Shown: positions 1-7,016 of the stretch, piece by piece | Numbering within the stretch: the first letter of the stretch is position 1 | Layout: every line of letters starts with the position of its first letter | Assembly: GCA_963800865.1 (NCBI GenBank) | Contig: CAWDCL010000002.1 | Span: forward strand, 1 to 64,000 | Source: JALOKP01 sp963800865 | GTDB taxonomy: Bacteria; Acidobacteriota; Polarisedimenticolia; J045 | Reading direction: 5' to 3' | DNA length: 64,000 nt | Made by a program: the position numbers and the translations under genes | Notes under the pieces: generated by a model | Databases searched by the model: none | Seen by the model: the letters and a program-made list of their open reading frames with translations, nothing else | What the model was told of the DNA's origin: nothing

Positions 1-9
1 ATGTTAGGG
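1..9 (-). other. partial attC recombination site at left window edge
   Basis: The first bases contain the heptamer GTTAGGG, which matches the GTTRRRY core of an integron attC site. It directly follows the stop of the first cassette gene on the minus strand. The rest of the site lies outside the window, so the cassette array probably continues to the left. Confidence 0.5.
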
Positions 10-494
10 GACTTGAAGACGGTCCTTGCCGGCGCGTCCACGATGGAAAAGCCAAATTCCCGTCACGCCGAAAGCGAGCGTGGTCACGCTGAGGCAGTAG
101 TTGGGAAGCGACAGCAGCGTCCAGTCAAACAGAAACGGGAGAACTGACGCAACGAGGAGAGTGAGAATCGCAAGGCGGAATGAAACAGGCGCTTCTCTCA
201 GACGGTGAGAAAGTCGAAGTGCCAAGACAATCCCTACGCGAATCCACCGCCAATCGTCACCAGTTCGAGTGGCATGGCAAGGAAGTAAGCCGGGAGCATC
301 AAGGCGCCCATGGAGGCCTCCCTGCTTTCTTGTGGCCCGAACACGACCCACGCGATGCCAAGAACGAGACTGACGCTGAGTATTGCAAGAACCAAAGTCG
401 GGACAAGGAGGCAGTGAATCCAAAGGATCGGGAGCGACACCCAGGAGATCCAGCGATGCGGATCCACCTCAGAAGCCACGGGGGAACCTCCCAC
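4..494 (-). pseudogene. frameshifted small multi-spanning membrane protein (integron cassette)
   Basis: Two overlapping minus-strand frames together look like one protein with about four membrane helices. The first frame (494 to 234, GTG start) encodes two hydrophobic segments (around PILWIHCLLVPTLVLAILSV and MLPAYFLAMPLEL). It then stops, while the next frame continues through LAILTLLVASVLPFLF and NYCLSVTTLAFGVTGIWLF to a stop at 4. One added base near 243-250 would join them. The family is not recognised. The gene starts just inside the preceding cassette junction and ends in an attC core, as expected for a cassette gene. The break could be a real mutation or a sequence error. Confidence 0.5.
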
Positions 495-499
495 CGTCC

Positions 500-518
500 A
501 CCTAACGTTGCGTTAGAC
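500..518 (-). other. collapsed attC-like site
   Basis: Two perfect attC core heptamers, ACCTAAC at 500-506 and GTTAGAC at 512-518, face each other with only five bases between them. A normal attC has 50-130 bp. The pair lies at a cassette boundary, so this looks like an attC that has lost its central stem. The stop codon of the 502-984 gene lies inside it. Confidence 0.5.
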
Positions 519-984
519 AGCCCACGCCATGACTCAGAGCTTCGGGGGACAATTGGATTGTGACCCCCAAGTCGACTTCTACACGTCGGACAAACTCACG
601 TAGTCCGTCGGGCTGCGCCTTGCGGCTGAATGGAAGTTTCGCAATGTTGCGTCCGGTGTCGAGTCTTAGGAACCACCCCTTCTGGAACGCGTTGAAGATT
701 ATCCAAGCACCGAGTAGGGCGAAGACACCAACGTAGGCTTCTGCGAACCAGATTGTGCCCCCATACCGGTAAAAGACCCAGATCCGGTATACCGGCCAAG
801 CGAGGAATCCCATCAGCAGAGCTCCACAGATCACTTGAACGATGGGCCGTGACGCTTGGTTCCCGTAGTCTAGGGCAACACGATCAACCCTGGATCGAGC
901 GAAGACGTTCCCTTGCGTGCCATCCTCGATAGTGCAGAAGTAGTCATCTGTGCATCGCACTCCGCAATAGTCGACTACTGACAT
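502..984 (-). CDS. cassette-encoded membrane protein of unknown function
   Basis: A 160-residue protein of no family I recognise. It has a polar N-terminal part of about 45 residues with three cysteines, two hydrophobic segments (about residues 48-68 and 80-100), and a basic, probably cytosolic C-terminal part of about 50 residues. The ATG lies 20 bases inside the cassette junction formed by the attC at 1004-1063. The stop codon falls inside the collapsed attC at 500-518, so the gene fills its cassette. It is on the same strand as all its neighbours in the array and probably has no promoter of its own. No frameshift is seen. Confidence 0.6.
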   Translation of the reverse strand: MSVVDYCGVRCTDDYFCTIEDGTQGNVFARSRVDRVALDYGNQASRPIVQVICGALLMGFLAWPVYRIWVFYRYGGTIWFAEAYVGVFALLGAWIIFNAFQKGWFLRLDTGRNIAKLPFSRKAQPDGLREFVRRVEVDLGVTIQLSPEALSHGVGCLTQR

Positions 985-1003
985 CTTGGGCTCTTTCTGG
1001 TCC

Positions 1004-1063
1004 GTCTAACGCTCCGGTTCAGCGGCGGCGCGTTACGCCGTCCGCTGGAACCGGTTGTTAGCT
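1004..1063 (-). other. attC site (60 bp)
   Basis: Core heptamers GTCTAAC (1004-1010) and GTTAGCT (1057-1063) bound an almost perfect palindrome. The arms are CGGTTCAGCGG(C) and (G)CCGCTGGAACCGG with small mismatches, which give the unpaired bases typical of folded attC. It is shorter and different in sequence from the other sites of the array. It follows the stop of the DUF1254 gene by 12 bases. Confidence 0.85.
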
Positions 1064-1075
1064 GGTCACTCAAGC

Positions 1076-2584
1076 TCATTTCACCGGCTCGATCTCGCCA
1101 GGCCGCCAAGTCTTGTCGAACCACGGCTGGAGCGGGCCGTAGAGGCGAAGCAGGGTGTTCCAGCCCTTGCCGGGGACGGTCTGAATCCAGTTGTTCTCCT
1201 TGCCGGCCGGGGCCTTCGGACCGAAGTAGATGTCGACCGAACCGTCGGCGTTGACCTTGAGTTTAGGGTTCTGGCTGGTGGCGGCCGGCCAGCGCTGGTC
1301 GGTCTGGAGCATCGAGCGGGTCTGGCTGTCGTAAAGGATGACCGACCAGAACTCTTTGACCGGGATGTTTGGCGGCAGGTGCAGCTTGTAGTTCTTGCTG
1401 CCATCGAGCGGTTGGCCTTTGGAATCGACGAAGGCCGCCATGTATTGCGAGCCCATGCCGACGACCTTGGAGTCCATGGCCGGGGTCACGCCGGTGGCAT
1501 AGAAGAAGAAGGCCGAGTAGGCGTCGAGCACGCGCGCGCCGTTCTCTTCGAACTTATAGCCGCCATAGAAGCCGGAGCGCCAAGCGCTGTTGGGGTAGTA
1601 GTAGCTCTCCTTGATCCGGAGGCGGGAGTTGATGGCGCGGGCGGTCGCGTCGCCGACCAGCGCGGCCTCCTCGAGGATTTTCTTCATCCGCGCGTCGGGG
1701 GCAAAGGGCTTTCCTTTCCGGATACCGACCGCGTGCCAGAAGCCGAGGGTGACCGGATCCACCGCGTCGGTCGGCTCCTCCTGCACCACTTGGTTGAGGT
1801 ACTCCCAGAAAGTGTAGTCGGCCGGCGCCAGCGTGCTGAAGTCTTTCCCGGAAACGTGGACGAAGTTGATCTTCGGCGGATTGGCGGCGTCCTTGAGGGG
1901 ATAGATGCGGGTGTGTTTCTCCACTGCATCGACGCCAGGTTTCGGGTCGCCGTTGACGAGGAACGAGCGCCAAGGCACCCAGACCGAGTAGGTGGCGCAG
2001 CGGACGACGTGATAGCCGGCCGGCACTTCGCCGGCGTAGCCGGGAGGAAGCAGGAGATACTTGCCGCCCTCGCCCTTGTCCGGCCCGGTGAATCCGACAT
2101 CCGTGACGAACTGATACCACATGTCGTTGATCAGGCCGAGCACCTTGGGCGGCACTTCCATCACCAGTGGTCCTTTGCGGAGATCGAGCCAGAACCAGGT
2201 GTAGGGCGTGTTGTTGTTCGGGGTGAGGAACAGCGACTTCGAGTCCATCCGGTCCTCGAAGATGGGGATCGTCTGGTTGATTGGCCCCAACGTGGCGATC
2301 CCCTTGCGGTTTGCCAACTGGCTGACCGGTGCCAAACCTAGAAGATACGCCTGGACCGCGCGCTGGAAGTCGAGGTTGTCATAGAGCTTTTCGACGGTGG
2401 CGTCGTCGGGGAAGCCGTCGAAGAAGCGGAGCGTGCCGAGGCGGGTGTTTACCTCATCAGGAATGGCGATGCCTGGCGGGACCTCCGTGGTCATCTTCAT
2501 CTTCGGTGGGGTCTGCGCGTAAGCGGTGATTGCAGCAATCGCGAAGACGAGCCCGGTTGCAAACAGCATTCCTATGCGTAACAT
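1076..2584 (-). CDS. secreted DUF1254/DUF1214 domain protein (integron cassette)
   Basis: A 502-residue protein of the widespread DUF1254-DUF1214 family, whose members are secreted or periplasmic and of unknown biochemical role. A signal peptide ends near ITAYAQ (residue 24). The DUF1254 part covers about residues 60-260, with LTPNNNTPYTWFWLDL near 130. The DUF1214 part covers about 330-490, with the typical endings FWSVILYDSQTRSML and NWIQTVPGKGWNTLLRLYGP. The length is normal for the family. The ATG at 2584 has GGAGG about ten bases upstream. The gene ends 12 bases before the attC at 1004-1063 and starts after the attC at 2623-2702, so it is carried as a cassette. At 1.5 kb it is unusually long for one. 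No frameshift is seen. Confidence 0.9.
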   Translation of the reverse strand: MLRIGMLFATGLVFAIAAITAYAQTPPKMKMTTEVPPGIAIPDEVNTRLGTLRFFDGFPDDATVEKLYDNLDFQRAVQAYLLGLAPVSQLANRKGIATLGPINQTIPIFEDRMDSKSLFLTPNNNTPYTWFWLDLRKGPLVMEVPPKVLGLINDMWYQFVTDVGFTGPDKGEGGKYLLLPPGYAGEVPAGYHVVRCATYSVWVPWRSFLVNGDPKPGVDAVEKHTRIYPLKDAANPPKINFVHVSGKDFSTLAPADYTFWEYLNQVVQEEPTDAVDPVTLGFWHAVGIRKGKPFAPDARMKKILEEAALVGDATARAINSRLRIKESYYYPNSAWRSGFYGGYKFEENGARVLDAYSAFFFYATGVTPAMDSKVVGMGSQYMAAFVDSKGQPLDGSKNYKLHLPPNIPVKEFWSVILYDSQTRSMLQTDQRWPAATSQNPKLKVNADGSVDIYFGPKAPAGKENNWIQTVPGKGWNTLLRLYGPLQPWFDKTWRPGEIEPVK

Positions 2585-2622
2585 CTTTATTCACACCTCC
2601 GTTGTCTTTCTGATCGTCGTTA

Positions 2623-2702
2623 AGGGAACGTTGCCTTAACCTGCGGGCACGACCCTTGCGGAAGCAAGGGGCGTGACCGACAGGTTCAAGGCGATGTTAT
2701 GC
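2623..2702 (-). other. attC site (80 bp)
   Basis: The right core is GTTATGC (2696-2702); the left core (2623-2629) is degenerate. Internal arms are CCTTAACCTGCGGG and CAGGTTCAAGG, with a second short stem (CCCTTGCG...GCAAGGG) at the tip. It lies between the DUF1254 cassette and the FAFPW-type membrane protein cassette. Confidence 0.75.
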
Positions 2703-2713
2703 GTCCGCCACAT

Positions 2714-3201
2714 TCACGGCACATCTCCGACCCACGGAAAGGCGAATGAGCCGAGCCAAGCAAACAGAAGTGCGTGGCCGGCGAGGTTTGCAGGGAAAGA
2801 CGGCCACCTTCGACACCACGCGACGGCCGCATCGTGAGGACGAGGAGCCCGCCTGAAAGCGCGAAGAACAACCAGCTGTAGTACTTCGAGGCATCGCTGA
2901 CAACGAGCCAGATCGCCGACGAGGCGATAGCCGCAACTGCTAGGACTACAGAGCGGGCAGGGAACTCCTTGGCACCCCAGAACAGCGGCAACCCCCAGCA
3001 CCAGAACGCAACCACCGGAACTCCGAGAGCGAGCGGCCCGAGTCCAATGAAGTACAGGAGCGCGAGTGGCATCGGCGAAGGAGCGACTTCTGTTGGCGAG
3101 CCTCCGCCAAAGGTGCCGAATGCCTGGAGTACAAAAAGTTGGACTACCGCCCCCGCCAGCACGACAGCAGCCACATGCTCTATTTTCGCAGGACGCGTCA
3201 T
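2714..3201 (-). pseudogene. frameshifted four-helix membrane protein with C-terminal FAFPWxGD motif (cassette)
   Basis: The open frame from 3201 encodes about four hydrophobic helices but then runs to an unrelated tail ending at 2686. A second frame from about 2800 gives a tail ending in FAFPWVGDVP at 2714, matching the tail (FAFPWLGEMP) of the cassette protein at 6435-6986. Between MRPS and the tail lie 23 bases bounded by two copies of GACGGCC (2799-2805 and 2822-2828). Removing one copy and the spacer gives MRPSFPANLAGH, aligned with MRPSFSSNFAFH of the other protein. A short duplication or insertion therefore probably broke this gene; a one-base error is the alternative. The ATG at 3201 with GGGAG upstream is preferred over one at 3219 inside the attC. 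Function unknown. Confidence 0.6.
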
Positions 3202-3215
3202 GGGCTCCCTAGTAC

Positions 3216-3308
3216 GCATAACGCCGTACTCAGACTGCGGGCGCGCCCGCGTACGCTCACTTCGCCAAAGCAGCCGGCGCGCCCGTCAGCTGCAGTACAA
3301 AGTTATGC
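3216..3308 (-). other. attC site (93 bp)
   Basis: Core heptamers GCATAAC (3216-3222) and GTTATGC (3302-3308) are perfect complements. The inner arms contain CAGACTGCGGGCGCGCC and GGCGCGCCCGTCAGCTG. The antitoxin stop codon lies inside the right core. Confidence 0.9.
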
Positions 3309-3520
3309 CGAGGCGCGGCGCCGCCGTTTGGGTACGATCTCGGTCAGCGCGCGCAGCGCTCGATTGACGGACTCGGAATCCGGAAAGACCCGCGCGACAT
3401 CGGCGTCAAGGACGACGATATTCGTCCCGCGCGCGAAGCGTCGAGCATACTCGCCGCGAACACCCCAGAGAAGTCGTACTCGGGCTGCATGTCGGGGTCA
3501 GTCTTCGCTTTCTTCTTCAT
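3303..3520 (-). CDS. antitoxin partner of BrnT, frame broken in a G run
   Basis: Starting at the ATG at 3520 the protein begins MKKKAKTDPDMQPEYDFSG, then loses frame at a run of four G (minus strand, 3463-3466). With one more G the frame continues as VRGEYARRFARGTNIVVLD and later VFPDSESVNRALRAL, and ends with an arginine-rich tail at a TAA inside the attC core. This is the pattern of short antitoxins that begin with a YDFS...G.RG.Y.R. box and are often found beside BrnT-like or other RelE-fold toxins; it does not resemble classical BrnA. It overlaps the end of brnT by about 20 bases, the usual toxin-first BrnT order. The missing base is probably a sequence error, since an unprotected toxin gene would be harmful. 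Confidence 0.6.
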
Positions 3521-3779
3521 AGGCGCGTCGCTCGCGGCGGGTCGCTACCCGGGCGGAAATGACACGAATAGTATGGCCCCGTTCAGTGTGGGCGACAACA
3601 ACGAGCCGGCGGCGGAAGGAATGCCCGATCAGGAGGAAACGATGCTCGTCCGCCGAGTGCAAGGGGTCGGCAATCGTGACAGACAGGGGGTCGGCGAACG
3701 CCGACGTCGCTTCCTCGAACGTCACGCCGTGACTGCGACGATTCGTTTCCGCTTTGCGCGCGTCCCATTCGAAGCGCAC
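3498..3779 (-). CDS. brnT: BrnT-family toxin (type II toxin-antitoxin, cassette)
   Basis: A 93-residue protein of the BrnT family (RelE-like ribonuclease fold that inhibits translation and is neutralised by a DNA-binding antitoxin). The N-terminal signature FEWDARKAETNRRSHGVTFE is clear. It is followed by ADEHRFLLIGHS and a C-terminal basic stretch (RVISARVATRRERRAYEE) that carries the expected catalytic arginines. The start is GTG at 3779. The antitoxin frame overlaps its 3' end. The toxin-antitoxin pair fills one cassette between the attC sites at 3216-3308 and 3811-3902. Such pairs are common in large integrons, where they are thought to stabilise the array. Confidence 0.9.
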   Translation of the reverse strand: MRFEWDARKAETNRRSHGVTFEEATSAFADPLSVTIADPLHSADEHRFLLIGHSFRRRLVVVAHTERGHTIRVISARVATRRERRAYEEESED

Positions 3780-3810
3780 GAGACGGCCCCCCGATGCGTG
3801 TGTCCCTTCG

Positions 3811-3902
3811 GAATAACGTTGCGTTCAGCTGCGGGCGGCCCCGCGCTCGTTCTGTTCGCGAAAGCAACCGGGCCGCCCGGCGGCTGGTACGCGAAGTTAG
3901 GC
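3811..3902 (-). other. attC site (92 bp)
   Basis: Left core GAATAAC (3811-3817), right core GTTAGGC (3896-3902). The inner arms include GTTCAGCTGCGGGCGGCCC and GGGCCGCCCGGCGGCTGGTAC. It belongs to the same sequence type as the sites at 3216, 4385, 5200 and 6334. Confidence 0.9.
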
Positions 3903-3905
3903 ATT

Positions 3906-4373
3906 TCACTCCCGCACACAGTCCTTGAAGGGAGGGTCTGTGTAAAGGGCGATGTGATTCTCCCGAGCGATCTCATGTATCTGCGATTCCAGAGAGTACC
4001 AGTCCGGACTTGATACCCCGAGCTTGTAGAACACTACGTTGCGACCACGGGTAACGAACTCGACATTCATGCCGACTGAGCGGTGGATCGTGATCCAGCG
4101 GACCTCTGACCAGAGGAGGCGTCGCTCTCGCCTGGGGCCATAGACCGCTGTGAGCGCGTCCGATGCCACGCGCAACTCGCGTGCGAAGTACAGGGCCTGA
4201 TACAACACAACCGCGAGAAACACCGCGATGAAAATGGAGCTGGGGACGACGAGACAATGAACAACGGGCCCTCTTCCCCAGGGCATCCCCGCAGCCACCA
4301 TCGCCGCGAGGCTAGCGGCAATGACGGCGGAGCGCTTCGCTCGCGACTGCGAACTGTTGCGAAATACGTTCAT
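3906..4373 (-). CDS. two-helix membrane protein with a PH-like domain (cassette)
   Basis: A 155-residue protein. Two hydrophobic helices lie at about residues 15-33 and 38-62. The C-terminal 90 residues (from RVASDALTAVYGPRRERRLL through WSEVRWITI and YSLESQIHEIA) have the strand pattern of bacterial PH-type domains of membrane proteins. This assignment is by pattern only. The ATG at 4373 is 12 bases from the cassette junction and the stop is three bases from the next attC, so the gene fills its cassette. Its role is unknown; small two-helix PH proteins are frequent in environmental integrons. Confidence 0.6.
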   Translation of the reverse strand: MNVFRNSSQSRAKRSAVIAASLAAMVAAGMPWGRGPVVHCLVVPSSIFIAVFLAVVLYQALYFARELRVASDALTAVYGPRRERRLLWSEVRWITIHRSVGMNVEFVTRGRNVVFYKLGVSSPDWYSLESQIHEIARENHIALYTDPPFKDCVRE

Positions 4374-4384
4374 GGCGATGGTAT

Positions 4385-4474
4385 GCCTAACGATGGCCTA
4401 AGCTGCGGGCCGGCGCTGACGCACAACGCTCGCGGCGCGCAACTAGGCCCGTCTGCTTCAGGCAGTTGTTGGGT
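4385..4474 (-). other. attC site (90 bp)
   Basis: Both core heptamers fit the consensus exactly: GCCTAAC (4385-4391) and GTTGGGT (4468-4474). The inner part keeps the AGCTGCGGGC element seen in the neighbouring sites, but its right arm is more diverged. Confidence 0.85.
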
Positions 4475-4481
4475 CGGGCGC

Positions 4482-5180
4482 TCATTCTCTTACGGTCCAG
4501 CCTGCGGCGCGCGCAGCCTCGAACGCAGACGCAATCGTCCTCTCCTTGGGTTCACGCTGCGTGAAGCACGTCAGCACCAAAGTAACGAGCAGAGGATCCT
4601 CGCTCGCAACAGCAGGTAGAGTTGTGAGCGGTTTACTGTTGCAGCCATCCTCCTTTGCGCGCTCCCCAAATCCCTCAGCAAGCGCTTGAGCTAAGCGCGA
4701 AAGTGCAACTCGATCGGTCGTCAGTGGCGGCGCGGCGCCTAATGGAGTTGCCAGAGGGATCACTCCGGAGATACGCCGAAGTATTCGGTTCGTATAACGA
4801 GGGTCATCCAGGAAAATGCGCCACAGATTCTGCTGATACGCTGCGTCGCTCAAATCACCGGCTGCAGCTGTCCGCGCCTGTGCCAGATGCGCTCGAACGC
4901 TGTACTCGCTCGAGTGCTCGCGGCGGTCGACCTCGATAGCCGACCTAACAGCTTCCGCGCGAGCATCAGCGGTGAGGCCGAGCAGTGCGAGCGCATTGAG
5001 TTCCTTGCTCCCAAAATGCGCGGCAGTGTACTTCTTCCCGTCGAACACCCGGAACTCCTGGTAGAGAAACCCCTTCACGAGCGCTAGTGCCTCCGGCTGT
5101 GTCATCGGTTCGCCAGCCTCGACGAAAGCAGCGAAACAGATCGCGAGCAGCAAGGCGAGCCGTGAGTGTCCTTTCCACAT
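4482..5180 (-). CDS. secreted protein of unknown function (cassette)
   Basis: A 232-residue protein with a signal peptide (MWKGHSRLALLLAICFAAFV, cleavage near EAG). The mature part is mostly helical. It contains two cysteines (in DGCNSKPL and VLTCFTQ) that could form a disulfide in the periplasm. No known domain is recognised. An ATG 18 bases upstream (5198) would place charged residues before the signal peptide, so 5180 is preferred. The stop is seven bases from the attC at 4385-4474, and the start is 20 bases from the attC at 5200-5290. It is an ordinary single-gene cassette on the minus strand. Confidence 0.6.
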   Translation of the reverse strand: MWKGHSRLALLLAICFAAFVEAGEPMTQPEALALVKGFLYQEFRVFDGKKYTAAHFGSKELNALALLGLTADARAEAVRSAIEVDRREHSSEYSVRAHLAQARTAAAGDLSDAAYQQNLWRIFLDDPRYTNRILRRISGVIPLATPLGAAPPLTTDRVALSRLAQALAEGFGERAKEDGCNSKPLTTLPAVASEDPLLVTLVLTCFTQREPKERTIASAFEAARAAGWTVRE

Positions 5181-5199
5181 TGACGACCTCTGTTCCACG

Positions 5200-5290
5200 G
5201 CCCAACGCCGCGTTCAGCTGCGGGCGCGGGATAATGTTACACCCTCACTGGGTACCCGGAGCGCCCGGCGGCTGCAGCGCAAAGTTGTGC
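5200..5290 (-). other. attC site (91 bp)
   Basis: Left core GCCCAAC (5200-5206), right core GTTGTGC (5284-5290). The interior is close to that of the site at 6334-6424: both have CAGCTGCGGGCGCGGGATAA and GCGCCCGGCGGCTGCAGCGC. Confidence 0.9.
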
Positions 5291-5395
5291 TGCGCCACAC
5301 CGGCGGGGCCAATCCCCTGTGCAACGCGAAGCGCGAGGACGAACGCGAACGAATCTGCGGCGGCCGTGCACAGCGGCCTACACACGCGACTGCGC

Positions 5396-5800
5396 TCACG
5401 AGCGGCTCTCCGACAGTGGCTTGCTCGCTCGGCGCCGCAAGAGCTCGAGCCATAGCTTCACGGAGCAGGCGAAGAGCGCCAAGGTGATAGTCGTGAACAG
5501 CGCGGCGTACAAGTTCCTGCCATCCTGCAGGTAGAGCAGCACCCGCGTTGCGGCAACGAAAGTCGAGTAGCAGCAGAACAGTAAGATCAGCGGATCTCGG
5601 CGCCCGTCGCGAGACGACCAGCCGACTGCAACAATCGCCAGGACGAAGAGACCGCTGAGAATCGCAAGAACGCGATGCTGTCTTGCAGACATCAACGCTG
5701 AATTCGTGGCAGCGGCTCCTCCGAGTGCGAACACGATGAGCGCGGTGACCACGGAGCCGCTAGTCCAAGTCCGATCCCCCATGATGACCGCCCCCCGCAT
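5396..5800 (-). CDS. four-helix membrane protein (cassette)
   Basis: A 134-residue hydrophobic protein with about four membrane segments (residues 17-35, 45-62, 72-90 and 97-117), a short basic tail and no recognised domain. Two starts are possible, 5800 and 5782; the second follows a G-rich stretch. A 105-base non-coding stretch separates the stop from the attC at 5200-5290, more than in most cassettes here. The cassette is bounded upstream by the attC at 5836-5933. Confidence 0.55.
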   Translation of the reverse strand: MRGAVIMGDRTWTSGSVVTALIVFALGGAAATNSALMSARQHRVLAILSGLFVLAIVAVGWSSRDGRRDPLILLFCCYSTFVAATRVLLYLQDGRNLYAALFTTITLALFACSVKLWLELLRRRASKPLSESRS

Positions 5801-5835
5801 CGTCCGAGCGAACCCACGCGCCCGTCAACGAGTCG

Positions 5836-5933
5836 GCACAACGTTATGCCGCTCAGCTGCGGCGTGCCCCCAGTGTACCGCCGTTGCGCCAGCCGTCAGG
5901 GGGCACGCCGACGGCTGGAGCGGCGTGTTAGAC
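5836..5933 (-). other. attC site (98 bp)
   Basis: Left core GCACAAC (5836-5842), right core GTTAGAC (5927-5933). The inner arms are GCTCAGCTGCGGCGTGCCCC and GGGGCACGCCGACGGCTGGA. The stop of the 5928-6285 gene lies in the right core. Confidence 0.9.
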
Positions 5934-6285
5934 ACCGCTCCCGCTGGTCTCGCGTGGAACGCGGCGTGCTGAGAATCTCCGGGCCAGAATAGCGCCCAGA
6001 GCAAGGCCGAGCGGGATTGTCACGAAGGAATAGACATGCCCTACCCCGACACCCTGTTCGAGAGCCGAGGTCCCGATTCGCGCCGTGATGAACCCGATCT
6101 CGATCAGAGCCGGAATGGCGGCGAACGCAAGCGACAACGCGAGCCGCTTTGGGTACAAGGAAGCAAGTACCGAAGCCGATCGCACCGAACACTACGACAT
6201 CCGCAGCGTTCAGGGCGGGAAGGAACGAATAGGCAATGTGCGCGAGAGCGCCCAGAGCAGCCCAGCAGGAACGAAACAGCAACAA
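5928..6285 (-). CDS. frameshifted membrane protein (cassette)
   Basis: Two minus-strand frames join into one protein of about 120 residues with about three to four membrane helices. The N-terminal frame (TTG at 6285 or further upstream) reads FLPALNAADVVVFGA. The C-terminal frame continues RSASVLASLYPKRLALSLAF, then SFVTIPLGLALGAIL to a stop at 5928. Restoring one CG pair in the GCGA at about 6180 (to GCGCGA) joins them exactly. The N-terminus is uncertain, because a third frame also looks coding upstream (TGGKSPLLVVAVSFLLG) and would need a further break. Family unknown. The gene ends in the attC core at 5927-5933. Confidence 0.5.
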
Positions 6286-6333
6286 CGAGAAGCGGGGACT
6301 TGCCTCCGGTGTCCACGAACGCCCTCCTCGTGT

Positions 6334-6424
6334 GTCTAACGCCGCGCTCAGCTGCGGGCGCGGGATAATGGTACAGCGTCACTCAGGAACCGGAGCGCCC
6401 GGCGGCTGCAGCGCAGAGTTATGC
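6334..6424 (-). other. attC site (91 bp)
   Basis: Left core GTCTAAC (6334-6340), right core GTTATGC (6418-6424). The interior is nearly the same as in the site at 5200-5290, suggesting that both come from one integron lineage. Confidence 0.9.
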
Positions 6425-6434
6425 GGCTGCGCGC

Positions 6435-6986
6435 TCATGGCATCTCGCCGAGCCACGGAAACGCGAACCAGCATATCCAAAGGGCAAACAGGAAGTGGAA
6501 TGCGAAATTGGACGAGAACGAAGGGCGCATGTGATTGACGCGAAAAGCGATCGCCGAGGCAAAGCCGAGGCCGAGGTTCATCGCTGCGACGGCGAGGGTG
6601 TACGAAGCTCCTTGGTATTCGGCACCGTATCGGAATCCCCACACGAAGTACAGAAGAGTCGCGAGTGAGACGAACCCGAAGCACCAGAGACTGGGTTTCG
6701 GGATGCGCTTGCCGCCGCGCAGGAGGTGACCAAGGAGCGCGACGCCTACCAGGAGCCCCACGACTGCCACCAGTGTGACCTCGTGCAATTTGACCGATAG
6801 GAACGCGAGACACTGCTGGAGACCAAGCGCGGGAACGATCGTAACCAGTGGGGCCGGGGCAAGGACCCGCGCCCCATTGGCCTCTGCGACGGCAAAGTAC
6901 GCGACGACAGCTGTCACGATGATCCCGCCGAGAATCACCCCTGCGCGCATAACGCCTAGTCCCGGATCGCGGAAGTTCTTGTCCAC
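6435..6986 (-). CDS. membrane protein with C-terminal FAFPWLGEMP motif (first cassette)
   Basis: A 183-residue protein with about five hydrophobic segments. It ends in MRPSFSSNFAFHFLFALW...FAFPWLGEMP, the same tail found in the broken cassette gene at 2714-3201. The start is GTG at 6986, directly at the half attC; an ATG at 6950 is an alternative. The two paralogues share little outside the tail, so the tail is probably the functional signature of a cassette protein family. This is the cassette at the 5' end of the array, the position that would be next to attI and the integrase in a complete integron. Function unknown. Confidence 0.6.
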   Translation of the reverse strand: MDKNFRDPGLGVMRAGVILGGIIVTAVVAYFAVAEANGARVLAPAPLVTIVPALGLQQCLAFLSVKLHEVTLVAVVGLLVGVALLGHLLRGGKRIPKPSLWCFGFVSLATLLYFVWGFRYGAEYQGASYTLAVAAMNLGLGFASAIAFRVNHMRPSFSSNFAFHFLFALWICWFAFPWLGEMP

Positions 6987-7016
6987 ATAACTAGACTTAG
7001 ACTGCGGTCAGGCTAA
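6985..7016 (-). other. truncated attC at the right end of the cassette array
   Basis: Read on the minus strand, the sequence has the 3' half of an attC: an arm (CCGCAGTCTAAGT) closely matching CCGCAGTCTGAGT of the site at 3216-3308, then the core GTTATGT (6985-6991 on plus: ACATAAC). The 5' half is absent. The array therefore appears cut here, with no integrase beyond. Confidence 0.55.

Noticed and set aside
6435..6950. attI site at GCATAAC (6947-6953)
   Set aside because: The heptamer fits a core, but the gene frame reads through it from 6986 and a better half attC lies at 6985-7016; without an integrase there is no support for attI.
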